A DNA stretch of 34,800 nucleotides from a candidate division NC10 bacterium RIFCSPLOWO2_12_FULL_66_18 (GTDB lineage Bacteria > Methylomirabilota > Methylomirabilia > Methylomirabilales > 2-02-FULL-66-22): assembly GCA_001771285.1 (NCBI GenBank), contig METI01000160.1:1-34800 (forward strand). The letters run 5' to 3'. A program made the position numbers and the translations under genes. This document shows, piece after piece, positions 9,134 to 17,438 of this stretch (position 1 is its first letter; each line of letters opens with the position of its first letter). The notes under the pieces are model-generated. The model did not search any database, was not told the origin of the DNA, and was given only the letters and a program-made list of their open reading frames with translations.

Positions 9134-9949
9134 ATGTCTTTGCTCTTGAAAGTAAAACGAAAATTAAAAACCTTCCCTGCTTTGTGGGGCATCGTGTCCC
9201 GCACATATAGATCCATCGACCTTGCAATTTTCTCCTTGAGAATATTTTTCGCCGTTCAGTTCTGTAAAATCGTTGATCTCAATCGTTTTGAGAAACAAAT
9301 CTATTGCCAAAACGGCGAAGCTGGTATTCTGGAGGCGATATTTCGCAGGATAGGTACAACGAACAAATTTTATGTCGAATTCGGCTCGAGTTTCGATGGC
9401 AGCGAATGCAATACGCGTTTCTTCCGCGAGAAAAGGGGATGGTCAGGAATTCTCATGGATGCGGAAGCAGCATTGCCCATCATCGGAAAAGAATTTGTTA
9501 CCGCCGAGAACATCAATTTCCTTTTTGAGAAGTATAAGGTTCCGGGCGAATTTGATTTACTGTCCATTGATATTGATGGAAACGATTATTGGGTTTGGAA
9601 AGCCTTACGCGCCGAATATTCTCCGCGGGTTGTGGTCATCGAATACAATGCGAATGTCCCGGTAAACAGGAGCGCCGTTGTTGAATATGATCCGCACTTT
9701 CGTTGGGACGATACCGATTACTACGGCGCAAGCTTATTGGCACTGACTGAGTTGGCGGCTACAAAAGGTTACTCCCTGTTGGGTTGTGAGAGCCGCGGCA
9801 TCAACGCTTTTTTCGTTCGAAATGACCTAGTGAAAGACAACTTTGCTCTCCGGGACATTCAAGAAGTGTATAAACCACCCAGGTATGAAAGGGAGGGCGG
9901 CGGCCTTGGGCACCATCCCAGTGGACGTGCCATGAAAAACTTGAGATGA
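9134..9949 (+). CDS. FkbM-like methyltransferase, AT-rich
   Basis: A 271-residue protein. It shows a divergent methyltransferase core: QNGEAGILEAIFRRIG at 59-74, VEFGSSFDGSECNT at 81-94 in the motif I position, GWSGILMDAE at 102-111, LLSIDIDGNDYWVW at 142-155, and VVVIEYNANVP at 166-176. This arrangement matches a group of FkbM-related proteins found in polysaccharide loci. Its base composition is strikingly unlike its neighbours: single 60-base lines count at 32 and 38 percent GC, against up to 78 percent elsewhere in the window. That points to acquisition from another lineage. The 97 bases before it (9037-9133) hold no gene or clear terminator. The ribosome binding site is weak. Confidence 0.7.
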   Translation: MSLLLKVKRKLKTFPALWGIVSRTYRSIDLAIFSLRIFFAVQFCKIVDLNRFEKQIYCQNGEAGILEAIFRRIGTTNKFYVEFGSSFDGSECNTRFFREKRGWSGILMDAEAALPIIGKEFVTAENINFLFEKYKVPGEFDLLSIDIDGNDYWVWKALRAEYSPRVVVIEYNANVPVNRSAVVEYDPHFRWDDTDYYGASLLALTELAATKGYSLLGCESRGINAFFVRNDLVKDNFALRDIQEVYKPPRYEREGGGLGHHPSGRAMKNLR

Positions 9950-9999
9950 ATGACCGAAGTCACGACCACTGGAACGGTGGAACCTTTTGTAGTGTACAG

Positions 10000-10035
10000 C
10001 CGAACACCCGAACGACCGACCTGCCGAACGCTCTT
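10000..10035 (+). repeat. Octamer array A, CGAAC orientation
   Basis: Four contiguous 8-bp units run from 10000 to 10031 (two variants of CCGAACNN, one degenerate unit, then CCGAACGC), followed by TCTT. It ends 15 bases before the ATG of the first asparagine-synthase-like gene. Read on the other strand it matches the 19862-19901 part of array B in register, 32 of 40 positions by my count. The shared positions include an odd TGTAC variant unit. Bases 9950-9999 hold only degenerate similar units. Confidence 0.8.
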
Positions 10036-10046
10036 TTGGTGCGATA

Positions 10047-11936
10047 ATGTGCGGGATCGCGGGGATCCTTGGGAGGCGGGATGAAGCGGCGGTGGGTCGC
10101 ATGTGCAATGCCCTCGCCCACCGGGGCCCGGACGATGCGGGGACCTATACCGATCCCGATGGGCACATCGTTCTGGGACACCGCCGATTGTCTATCATTG
10201 ATCTATCGCCCCAGGGTCGGCAGCCCATGTGCAACGAGGACGGCAGTCTCATCCTCGTGTTCAACGGGGAGATCTACAATTTCCAGGAGCTGCGAGCCTC
10301 ACTGGAGGAGCGTGGGCACACGTTCGCCTCACAGACGGACTCCGAGGTCATCCTGCATCTCTACGAGGACCGCGGGGTGGAGGTGCTCCAGGCGCTCCGG
10401 GGGATGTTCGCCTTTGCCCTGTGGGATCGGGCCCGGCGGCGGCTGTTTCTGGCGCGCGATCGGCTTGGCATCAAGCCGCTGTACTATGCGCAGGTTCCCG
10501 GTGGCCTCGCCTTCGCCTCGGAGGTGCGGGGGCTCCGCCGGAGCGGATTGCTGACGCCCCGCCTGTCGCTCCCCGCGGTGGAGGCGTTTCTGAGCTTTGG
10601 GTATATTCCGGACCCTCAGACGATTCTGGAGGGGGTCCGATCCCTGCCGGCGGGCCATTATCTGCTGGTGGAGGGTGGGACGATCCGGTTGACGAAATAC
10701 TGGGAGCTGTCGCTTGACTCCCCGTCCGCGGGGTCCTGGACGATGCAGGAGTGGGCCGCGCGCATCCGTGCGGCACTGGAAGAATCCATCCGACTGCACC
10801 AGGTGAGCGATGTCCCCGTGGGAGCGTTCCTGAGCGGCGGGACGGATTCCAGCACGGTCGTGGCGCTCATGCGCGACCTGACAGGGCAGAGGGTCAAGAC
10901 GTTCACCGTGGGGTTCGGGAGCGAGGGGGAGGCGATCAATGAACTGGAGGCCGCCCGGGCCATCGCCAGGCGAGTGGACACCGACCATACCGAGGTCATC
11001 GTGTCCGGCCGCTCGTTCCTGCTCGAGCTCGACAACATCATCGAGGCGCTTGACCAGCCCACCATCGACGGCTTCAACTCCTATTTCGTGTCCAAGGCGG
11101 CCAGGACGCGGGTGACGGTGGCACTCAGCGGGCTGGGCGGGGACGAGCTCTTCGCCGGGTACCCCCATTTTCAGTTTCTGCGCACCTGGGCGCGTCGGGA
11201 CCAGGTCTGGGCCAGGGTTCCGGCACCGCTCCGCCGGGGGCTGGCCAGGGTCGCGCATCAAGTGGCCCCGCTGGATCCGTGGCGGCTGGCAGCCCGGATC
11301 GCCTACCTGGATCGGACCTTCGGCGATACGGCGGCGCGCTACTACGACGCCCTGGCCATCTTCTCGGGAGAGGCCCGGCAGGGCCTCCTCCGGAACGGAT
11401 CAGGGGGTCATGGACGCCGGGGCCACGACGAGACGCTCGCCGTGCCGGGGAGCCTGACCGATCCGGTGCAGGCGATCACTTTCCTGGACCTCAAGCATTG
11501 GATGGCCTCGCGGCTGCTCCGAGACACGGATGCGACGAGCATGATCCACTCGTTGGAGGTCCGCGTGCCCTTCCTGGACCATCCCCTGGTGGAGCTTGCC
11601 TTCGGCATCCCCGGAGACCTCAAGCTGGCCGGAGGGATCGGGAAGCGGGTGCTCCGGGACGCGGTGAAGGACCTGCTGCCCGACGCGTTCTTCGAGCGGG
11701 GAAAGTTCGGCTTCGTCTTTCCCATGGAGGCCTGGATGCGGGCCGAGCTGCGAGAGCCGGTGCGGAATGCGCTGCTCGACGGATCGGTGTCGGCGCGGGG
11801 CGTGCTGGCGCCCAATGCCGTCTCCCGGATCCTGGCGGACTTCGAGGCAGGACGCGCAGCCTGGGACAAGGTCTGGGCCCTGGCAGTCTTCGAGCTCTGG
11901 GCGCGACACCATCTGGATGCGGCCCCGGCCGCGTGA
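10047..11936 (+). CDS. asnB: Asparagine synthase-like glutamine amidotransferase (first copy)
   Basis: A 629-residue class II amidotransferase. Cys2 (MCGIAGILG) is the N-terminal nucleophile, so the start at 10047 is fixed. The glutaminase domain shows HRGPDDAG, HRRLSIIDLS and FNGEIYNF. The synthetase domain has the ATP pyrophosphatase loop SGGTDSS at 263-269, with Thr where Ile is usual, then LSGLGGDELFAGYPHF and LEVRVPFLDHPLVELA. The family forms asparagine from aspartate and glutamine. Copies inside polysaccharide loci are often thought to amidate uronic acids or other sugar carboxylates, which is inference here. An octamer array ends just upstream. A second full copy lies at 20542. Confidence 0.92.
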   Translation: MCGIAGILGRRDEAAVGRMCNALAHRGPDDAGTYTDPDGHIVLGHRRLSIIDLSPQGRQPMCNEDGSLILVFNGEIYNFQELRASLEERGHTFASQTDSEVILHLYEDRGVEVLQALRGMFAFALWDRARRRLFLARDRLGIKPLYYAQVPGGLAFASEVRGLRRSGLLTPRLSLPAVEAFLSFGYIPDPQTILEGVRSLPAGHYLLVEGGTIRLTKYWELSLDSPSAGSWTMQEWAARIRAALEESIRLHQVSDVPVGAFLSGGTDSSTVVALMRDLTGQRVKTFTVGFGSEGEAINELEAARAIARRVDTDHTEVIVSGRSFLLELDNIIEALDQPTIDGFNSYFVSKAARTRVTVALSGLGGDELFAGYPHFQFLRTWARRDQVWARVPAPLRRGLARVAHQVAPLDPWRLAARIAYLDRTFGDTAARYYDALAIFSGEARQGLLRNGSGGHGRRGHDETLAVPGSLTDPVQAITFLDLKHWMASRLLRDTDATSMIHSLEVRVPFLDHPLVELAFGIPGDLKLAGGIGKRVLRDAVKDLLPDAFFERGKFGFVFPMEAWMRAELREPVRNALLDGSVSARGVLAPNAVSRILADFEAGRAAWDKVWALAVFELWARHHLDAAPAA

Positions 11937-11955
11937 GCCCACGCCGATCGGTTGG

Positions 11956-13110
11956 ATGCATATCTGTCTCGTCACATCCAAGATCTTCGCCGTCCGCGAC
12001 GGGGTGGGGGACTACGCCTTCCGCCTGGCCGTCGAGCTGGCACGGGAACACCGGGTCACGCTTCTCACCAGCACAGGGATGGGGGAGGCGGGGGAGCGCG
12101 AGGGCGTGATGATCCTGCCGGTGATACCGGATTGGCGCCCCCATGGGCTTCGAGTTCTCATCCGAGAGCTCAGGCGGCTGGAGCCAGATGTGGTGAACCT
12201 GCAGTTCGAGCCGCACCTGTATCATCGCTGGGGAGTCAATCTCTGGCTTCCGATGGCCATGCTGTTCCTGCGCTGGCGGGGTGTGCGGCTTATCACGACC
12301 GTGCATGAGCCGTTCGTGCCGTTGACCATCTGGAAGTGGTGGCTCAGCGGGCCGATCCAGCGGGTCGCGCTTTACCTGCTCCTGTGGGCCAGCCGAAAGG
12401 TGGTGGTCGTGATTTCGGTCTGGACCAGGATGCTCCAGCGCTGGTTCTGGTGGCGCGCGGAGGATTTCGTGCGCATTCCGGTGGGCTCGAACGTCGCTCC
12501 GGTGGATCTGAGTCCGGAGGAGCGGCAAGCGCTCCGATCCCGCTATGGGCTTCCGCCGACCGGGGTGGTTGTCGCAGTGTTCAGCCCACTCGGGTCGGGA
12601 AAGCAGTTTGATCTGGTGGTTCGGGTGTGGGAGATCCTGGCAAAACGGCATACCGATCTCTGGTTGCTGCTGATCGGAGTGGAACGCGAAGAGGCCCGGC
12701 GCAGGCATCCCGGGGCGCCGACAGGCAGCCGGGTGGTGTACACCGGGTTCGTATCCGGTCCGGAGGTGTCACGCCTTCACCAGTGCGCCGACCTGGCGCT
12801 CGCCCCCTATGTGGACGGTGTGTCGGCGAGACGAACCTCAACCATCAGCATGATGGCCCATGCTGTCCCCCTCGTCGGCACGCGCGGGCCACTCACGGAC
12901 CTGGACATCTTTGAAGGAAGTCCGATCCGGCTGGTCCCGGTGGGGGACGAGGAGGGATTCGTGGCTGCCGTGGATGGGCTGGTTGCCTCGCGAGACCTCC
13001 GGCTGGCCCTCGGATCGCGCACCCGCCTTTTCTTCGAGCGCCACTTCGCATGGCCGGTCCTCGGGAAGCAGTTCTTCGAGGTTGCGGCGGGGGCGTGCCG
13101 GAGACACTGA
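11956..13110 (+). CDS. GT4-like glycosyltransferase with modified active-site motif
   Basis: A 384-residue GT-B protein from the ATG at 11956. The frame is open upstream into the asparagine synthase gene, but HICLVTSKIFAVRDGVGDYA is the usual GT4 first strand and loop, so this start is preferred. VVAVFSPLGSGKQFDLVVR begins the donor domain. The normal E-x7-E motif is replaced by APYVDGVSARRTSTISMMAH, a form seen in a GT4 subgroup that appears to use a DGVSARR loop. A hydrophobic central stretch (about residues 95-155) with many Trp residues may touch the membrane. It starts 20 bases after the asnB stop, which suggests coupling. Confidence 0.82.
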   Translation: MHICLVTSKIFAVRDGVGDYAFRLAVELAREHRVTLLTSTGMGEAGEREGVMILPVIPDWRPHGLRVLIRELRRLEPDVVNLQFEPHLYHRWGVNLWLPMAMLFLRWRGVRLITTVHEPFVPLTIWKWWLSGPIQRVALYLLLWASRKVVVVISVWTRMLQRWFWWRAEDFVRIPVGSNVAPVDLSPEERQALRSRYGLPPTGVVVAVFSPLGSGKQFDLVVRVWEILAKRHTDLWLLLIGVEREEARRRHPGAPTGSRVVYTGFVSGPEVSRLHQCADLALAPYVDGVSARRTSTISMMAHAVPLVGTRGPLTDLDIFEGSPIRLVPVGDEEGFVAAVDGLVASRDLRLALGSRTRLFFERHFAWPVLGKQFFEVAAGACRRH

Positions 13111-13162
13111 AGATACCCCGAACCCGCCGGGCCCTCGTTGGGCCTGAGGCAAATGGCGTGCG

Positions 13163-13927
13163 ATGGACAGGATTCCCTGGACGTGGGGCCTCAAGATCGG
13201 TGAGCAGTTCCGCCGGGATCTCTTGCTGGAGCAGGCGCACCGCTTCCGCGGGTCCATTCTGGACCTGGGATGCGGGAAGAAGCCCTACCGGGGGATGCTG
13301 GGACGGCACACGAAGGCCTGGATCGGGGCGGATCTCCCCCTGACCTGCTCCGGACCACCCGCGGCCGATGTGTACGCCGACGGGAACTGGTTGCCCTTCC
13401 GGTCGGAGATGTTCGACGTGGTGCTCTGCACGGAGGTCCTGGAACATACGCGGGAACCCAAGCAGATATTCGCCGAGGCGGCGCGGGTCCTGCGCCCCCG
13501 CGGTCTGCTGATCTTGACAGCGCCGCAGACGGGCCACCTCCATGAACAACCCCATGACTATTTTCGGTACACCAGGTACGGCTTGGCCTACCTGGCGCAG
13601 GTCAACGGGTTCAGCGTGATGGAAATCAAGGCGTTCGGCGGTGCATTGGCTCTCGTGGGGCAGACGATCGCCTGTCACATACCGGTGCTTATTCACAACC
13701 GGGTCGGAGAATGGCTTCGAGGAATGGGACAGGCCGTGGTGCAGTGGCTCTTCTGGCACGCGGACAAGGCGCTCCACCTGGTTCATGACGGCGCCGAAGA
13801 GAGCACAATCGCTCACCTTCTGGTAGCGGAAAAGACCAGCGGTCCGGATGGGAGCGGCACCGATCTGCGGAGTCCCCACCTCGACTGGCCGGGCCGCCCT
13901 TGGGCGGAAGGAGGCCCCCCACGGTAA
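13163..13927 (+). CDS. Class I SAM-dependent methyltransferase
   Basis: A 254-residue protein of the methyltransferase-11 type. Motif I is ILDLGCGKKPY at 32-42, GADL follows at 55-58, YADGNWLPF at 71-79 is the motif II/III region, and FDVVLCTEVLEHTREP at 84-99 is motif IV. LRPRGLLILTAPQ follows. The C-terminal half has amphipathic and hydrophobic stretches, and the last 30 residues are Gly/Pro-rich and look like a loose tail. It ends shortly before a second methyltransferase, so the pair may act on one product. Acceptor unknown. Confidence 0.87.
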   Translation: MDRIPWTWGLKIGEQFRRDLLLEQAHRFRGSILDLGCGKKPYRGMLGRHTKAWIGADLPLTCSGPPAADVYADGNWLPFRSEMFDVVLCTEVLEHTREPKQIFAEAARVLRPRGLLILTAPQTGHLHEQPHDYFRYTRYGLAYLAQVNGFSVMEIKAFGGALALVGQTIACHIPVLIHNRVGEWLRGMGQAVVQWLFWHADKALHLVHDGAEESTIAHLLVAEKTSGPDGSGTDLRSPHLDWPGRPWAEGGPPR

Positions 13928-13956
13928 TTCGACTCGTGGGGGAACGCCGGCAACCC

Positions 13957-14754
13957 ATGTCCAACCTGAAGGCGTGGCTCTCGGATCAGTGGTGGGTCCG
14001 CTGGATGTACGACGTATTTTTCTGCCGGGGGGACTTCGTTCGGGCGATCGTGCAGCGACCGGTCATCCATCAGAGTATCGGGACTGGCCCCCTCGGCTGT
14101 GTGCTGGACGACGGGTGCGGCCGGGGGATGTACACGCCTTTTCTCCGGAGGCGAGCTCGGTTCGTTGTGGGGATCGACGTGTCCGAGGATCATCTTCGAA
14201 CCATGGTCCGGCGTTACGGCCGGGACGCCGGCGCCAGATTCCTGCGCGCATCGGCAGAAGCACTTCCGTTCCAGGATTCGAGTTTTGACTTTCTCCTTTG
14301 CACTGAGGTCCTGGAGCATCTTCGCGACGACCGGAAGGCTCTGGGGGAGGTCGCCCGGGTCCTGGTTCCAGGAGGCCGCGCCATCATAAGCGTTCCGGTC
14401 CCTCCGGCGCCGATCCGGGATCGGGAACACGTCCGGGAGGGATACACGCCGGCTGACATCGAGCCGATGATTTCCGGGGCGGGCCTGGAGGTGGGGGAAC
14501 CCCGCTACTGCCTCTTCGGGATTTCCCGCATCATCATCCGGCTGGCGACCTGGTATTCAGACCATGTGCCCTTCCCTTTGCCGAGTCTGTTGAAGCTCCC
14601 CCTGTATCTGGAGCGCCTGTCCGCGAATCCCCGACGCGGGAAACTTCCCTATAATCTTGTTTTCCAGGTCAGAAAACCGTTTGGGCGTGGCCAGCGAAAC
14701 ACCGAAGATGCTTCGCAAATGCAGGAGCGGGAAGTCGGGATCCAAAACGGTTGA
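13957..14754 (+). CDS. Class I SAM-dependent methyltransferase
   Basis: A 265-residue protein from the ATG at 13957. The frame is open to a TTG at 13900, but that start would overlap the previous gene and lacks support; a GTG at 13936 is also possible. Motifs are LDDGCGRGMYT at 50-60, GIDVSEDHL at 72-80, ASAEALPF at 98-105 and FDFLLCTEVLEHLRDD at 110-125, then PGGRAIISVPVPP. The N-terminal 45 residues are aromatic-rich. It is the second of two adjacent methyltransferases. The next GT4 follows after 25 bases. Confidence 0.87.
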   Translation: MSNLKAWLSDQWWVRWMYDVFFCRGDFVRAIVQRPVIHQSIGTGPLGCVLDDGCGRGMYTPFLRRRARFVVGIDVSEDHLRTMVRRYGRDAGARFLRASAEALPFQDSSFDFLLCTEVLEHLRDDRKALGEVARVLVPGGRAIISVPVPPAPIRDREHVREGYTPADIEPMISGAGLEVGEPRYCLFGISRIIIRLATWYSDHVPFPLPSLLKLPLYLERLSANPRRGKLPYNLVFQVRKPFGRGQRNTEDASQMQEREVGIQNG

Positions 14755-14779
14755 TCTTCAGTCCTGCGGAAATTCGGGG

Positions 14780-15931
14780 ATGATTCGGGAGCCCATTTCG
14801 GTCCTGTACCTCAGCGTGAATGCGGGGCTCGGGGGTGCGGAACGAACCGTCCTGAACCTGCTCCGCTGTCATGACAGGCGGAAGGTCCGGCCGTTGCTAT
14901 GCACGTTCCGGGACGGTCGTCTGGTGTGCGAGGCACGCATGCTGGGCATCCCAGCCTGGGTCATCCCGGCGAGGCGGTTTCGCAACCTGGTGAACCTCTG
15001 GCAGACCACATCGGCGATCCGCGCGATCGTCCGCCGGGAAGCTGTGGACATCGTTCACAGCGCGATGGCTCTGGGGCATCTGTACGGCTCGCTGGCGCGA
15101 GCTGGCACACGCGCAAAGGCTGTTTGGTTCCAGCAAGGCCTGGTGGGCAAGCCGTCTTCCGTTGACCGTCTGGCCACGCTGGTCCCGGCCGATTTGATTT
15201 TCGCCAATTCTGAGGCCACGGCCGCATTGCAGCGTTCGCTAGCTCCCTTTCTCGGAAACGTTCGTGTGGTTCACCTGGGTGTGGACCTCCGGGAGTTCTC
15301 ACTGGCCCGCCTCGGGGAACGGGAAGAGATCCGGCGACGTCTGGACATCAAGCCTGACACCGTGGTGGTTGGCGTGCCGGGCAGATTCGAACCCAGGAAG
15401 GGCCAACACGTGCTCATTGAGGCTGCCAAGCTGCTTCGAGAGGAGTTTCCTGAGGTCACCTACCTGCTCATCGGAGATGCCATTTTCGGTTTGGGGCTCG
15501 AGTACGCGCGGCAGCTCCGATCCCTGGTCCGTGACTGGGGACTGGAGCATCAGGTGCGCTTTGTGGGGTTTCAGGACGATGTTGCCGGGATCCTGGCCGG
15601 CGTGGATGTTGTCGTGCATGCCTCCACGTCGCCCGAGCCCTTTGGTCTCGTGATCGTGGAAGGCATGGCCATGGCGCGCCCGGTCGTCGCATCGGATGGC
15701 GGCGGGGCAAGGGAGATTGTGGTGGAGGGGATGACAGGCTTCCTGACCCCCATGGGCGAAGCACGAGCTCTTGCCCAACGCCTTCGGGAGCTCCTGAGAG
15801 ACGCCGAACTTCGAGAACGGATGGGTGCGGCCGGACGGTCAAGGGTGGAGGCCCGGTTCTCCGCCGATGGGATGGCGAGAACGATCGAGGTGCATTATGC
15901 GGAAGTTCTGGATGGTGCGTGTAGGCGATAG
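14780..15931 (+). CDS. GT4 family glycosyltransferase
   Basis: A 383-residue GT-B enzyme from the ATG at 14780, preceded by GGGGA. The longer open frame back to 14657 lies in another frame of the upstream methyltransferase and is not preferred. VLYLSVNAGLGGAERTV is the N-terminal glycine loop. VGVPGRFEPRKGQHVLIEAA opens the donor domain, and E286/E294 in SPEPFGLVIVEGMAMARP form the E-x7-E motif. The gene overlaps the start of the following polymerase-like gene by about 20 bases. Role in repeat-unit assembly; sugar unknown. Confidence 0.9.
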   Translation: MIREPISVLYLSVNAGLGGAERTVLNLLRCHDRRKVRPLLCTFRDGRLVCEARMLGIPAWVIPARRFRNLVNLWQTTSAIRAIVRREAVDIVHSAMALGHLYGSLARAGTRAKAVWFQQGLVGKPSSVDRLATLVPADLIFANSEATAALQRSLAPFLGNVRVVHLGVDLREFSLARLGEREEIRRRLDIKPDTVVVGVPGRFEPRKGQHVLIEAAKLLREEFPEVTYLLIGDAIFGLGLEYARQLRSLVRDWGLEHQVRFVGFQDDVAGILAGVDVVVHASTSPEPFGLVIVEGMAMARPVVASDGGGAREIVVEGMTGFLTPMGEARALAQRLRELLRDAELRERMGAAGRSRVEARFSADGMARTIEVHYAEVLDGACRR

Positions 15932-17357
15932 CGCCACATCCTCCGAGCCCGACAGGCCAGACGACGCTCGAAATGACATCCAGGAGTCGCAACTTGGGGT
16001 GGCGGACGTGTGTTTCATTCTGGGCCTGGTCTCCGCCTTCTTTACGGGATACCTACGGGACCACTACGGCGGGATTATCAGCTATGGCTTGACGGATGGC
16101 CTGCTCGGCGTCGCCTTCTTCCTGGCCATCGTCAACTGGGGGCCCCGGAAATTCTTTGCGCAGACCCCGCTGACGACTCCCCTGATGCTCCTCCTTGTGC
16201 TCAGCGTGCCCAGCGCCTTCAATCCCGAGGCCCATGCCCTCGAGGGCCTTCTTGGACTCCGGGCGTGGAATTTCTACAATCTGGTCTTCTTCTATACGTA
16301 CCTTCGGGTACAGAATCAGCGTGCGATTCACAGGCTGGTGACGTTGCTGCTGGTGATAGGAGTGCTCGTAGCGGCCTATGGCATGTATCAGCTCTGGATT
16401 GGTCCCGAGAAGTTCGTCGAGGGCTCGCGCCTCATAGAGGAACGCCATAAGTACGAGGCGTACTCTATCTTCCCGGAAGAGGATGTCCAGATTTACGTGT
16501 TCCGTCCGTTTTCGACGCTGCACTCCGCTGGCGGGCTCGGTTCGGCCATGTTCGGGCTGAGCTTGCTGGCTATGAGCTTCGCCCTTCGGGAGGGGCGTGG
16601 GCGGGCCTGGAGGGTCCCCATCGGTTTAGCCGTCTTTGTCCTCTTCGGGGCAATGCTGCTCCTCACGGGTTCTCGCGCCTCCGTCCTCGCCTACGTCTTG
16701 GGGACGCTCACCTTTGTTGCCCTCCAGCGGCGCGTTTCTCGAGCGTTGCTCATCGTTCTGTTGGCTGTGGTGGCACTGTATGGCGCTGTGGACATCTCCG
16801 CAGGGGCTATCCTCGGGCGACTGGAAACCCTCAATCCAGTTGGTGCGATCGGGACGGCCGAGTCCAACTGGCAGACGGTCATGTTGAAGCGTATCCAGAA
16901 CAACATGGGGTGGGTTGTTGGCATGATGAATAACCCCCTGGGACTCGGCGTGGGAACAACAGGGGTAGGCATCCCTACCCTGCCAGGTGTCGAGCGATGG
17001 GGGTTTCGGGGGACCCTGGTAGACAGTGACCTCGGACGAGCCGCGGTCGAAATGGGCATTCCTGGCTTTCTCGTTGTCGGATACCTTGTCGGTGCCATGG
17101 TCTTTCATGCCGCTCGGATAGGAAACCGCTTGCGCAACTCGCCATTCGAAGCCCTCGCCTCATCCCTGGCGGGGATCGTTGTAGGCTCCCTGCCGCTGAT
17201 TCTCCTGGGGAGTCCGCTCTATGGTCCACCCATCAGCTTTCTGATCTGGTCATCACTGGGTGCCCTGCTGAAGCTGGAGATCCTGGCGAACCAGCGGCGG
17301 GTTCCAGCCCATCGGCTGACACCGCCGACGGAAAGCTATGCGCGGACTATCGAATAA
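15912..17357 (+). CDS. O-antigen polymerase/ligase-like membrane protein (Wzy/WaaL type)
   Basis: About 481 residues from the ATG at 15912; an ATG at 15897 and a longer frame to 15825 are alternatives inside the upstream GT gene. Some eleven or twelve hydrophobic segments are seen, starting at DVCFILGLVSAFFTGYL. A large loop rich in charged residues (about 158-200) is followed by LLLTGSRASVLAYVLG, the conserved GSRA motif of the O-antigen ligase/Wzy_C domain. With a flippase, a Wzz-like protein and many GTs in the same locus, polymerisation of repeat units at the periplasmic face is the likely role. A ligase cannot be excluded from sequence alone. Confidence 0.8.
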   Translation: MVRVGDSATSSEPDRPDDARNDIQESQLGVADVCFILGLVSAFFTGYLRDHYGGIISYGLTDGLLGVAFFLAIVNWGPRKFFAQTPLTTPLMLLLVLSVPSAFNPEAHALEGLLGLRAWNFYNLVFFYTYLRVQNQRAIHRLVTLLLVIGVLVAAYGMYQLWIGPEKFVEGSRLIEERHKYEAYSIFPEEDVQIYVFRPFSTLHSAGGLGSAMFGLSLLAMSFALREGRGRAWRVPIGLAVFVLFGAMLLLTGSRASVLAYVLGTLTFVALQRRVSRALLIVLLAVVALYGAVDISAGAILGRLETLNPVGAIGTAESNWQTVMLKRIQNNMGWVVGMMNNPLGLGVGTTGVGIPTLPGVERWGFRGTLVDSDLGRAAVEMGIPGFLVVGYLVGAMVFHAARIGNRLRNSPFEALASSLAGIVVGSLPLILLGSPLYGPPISFLIWSSLGALLKLEILANQRRVPAHRLTPPTESYARTIE

Positions 17358-17438
17358 CGGATCCTGCTTTTCACCTGCTTCTAACGATAGGCACAAGGCC
17401 CGATTGAACGAGCGCGCGCAGCAATCGCCTCTATTGCC

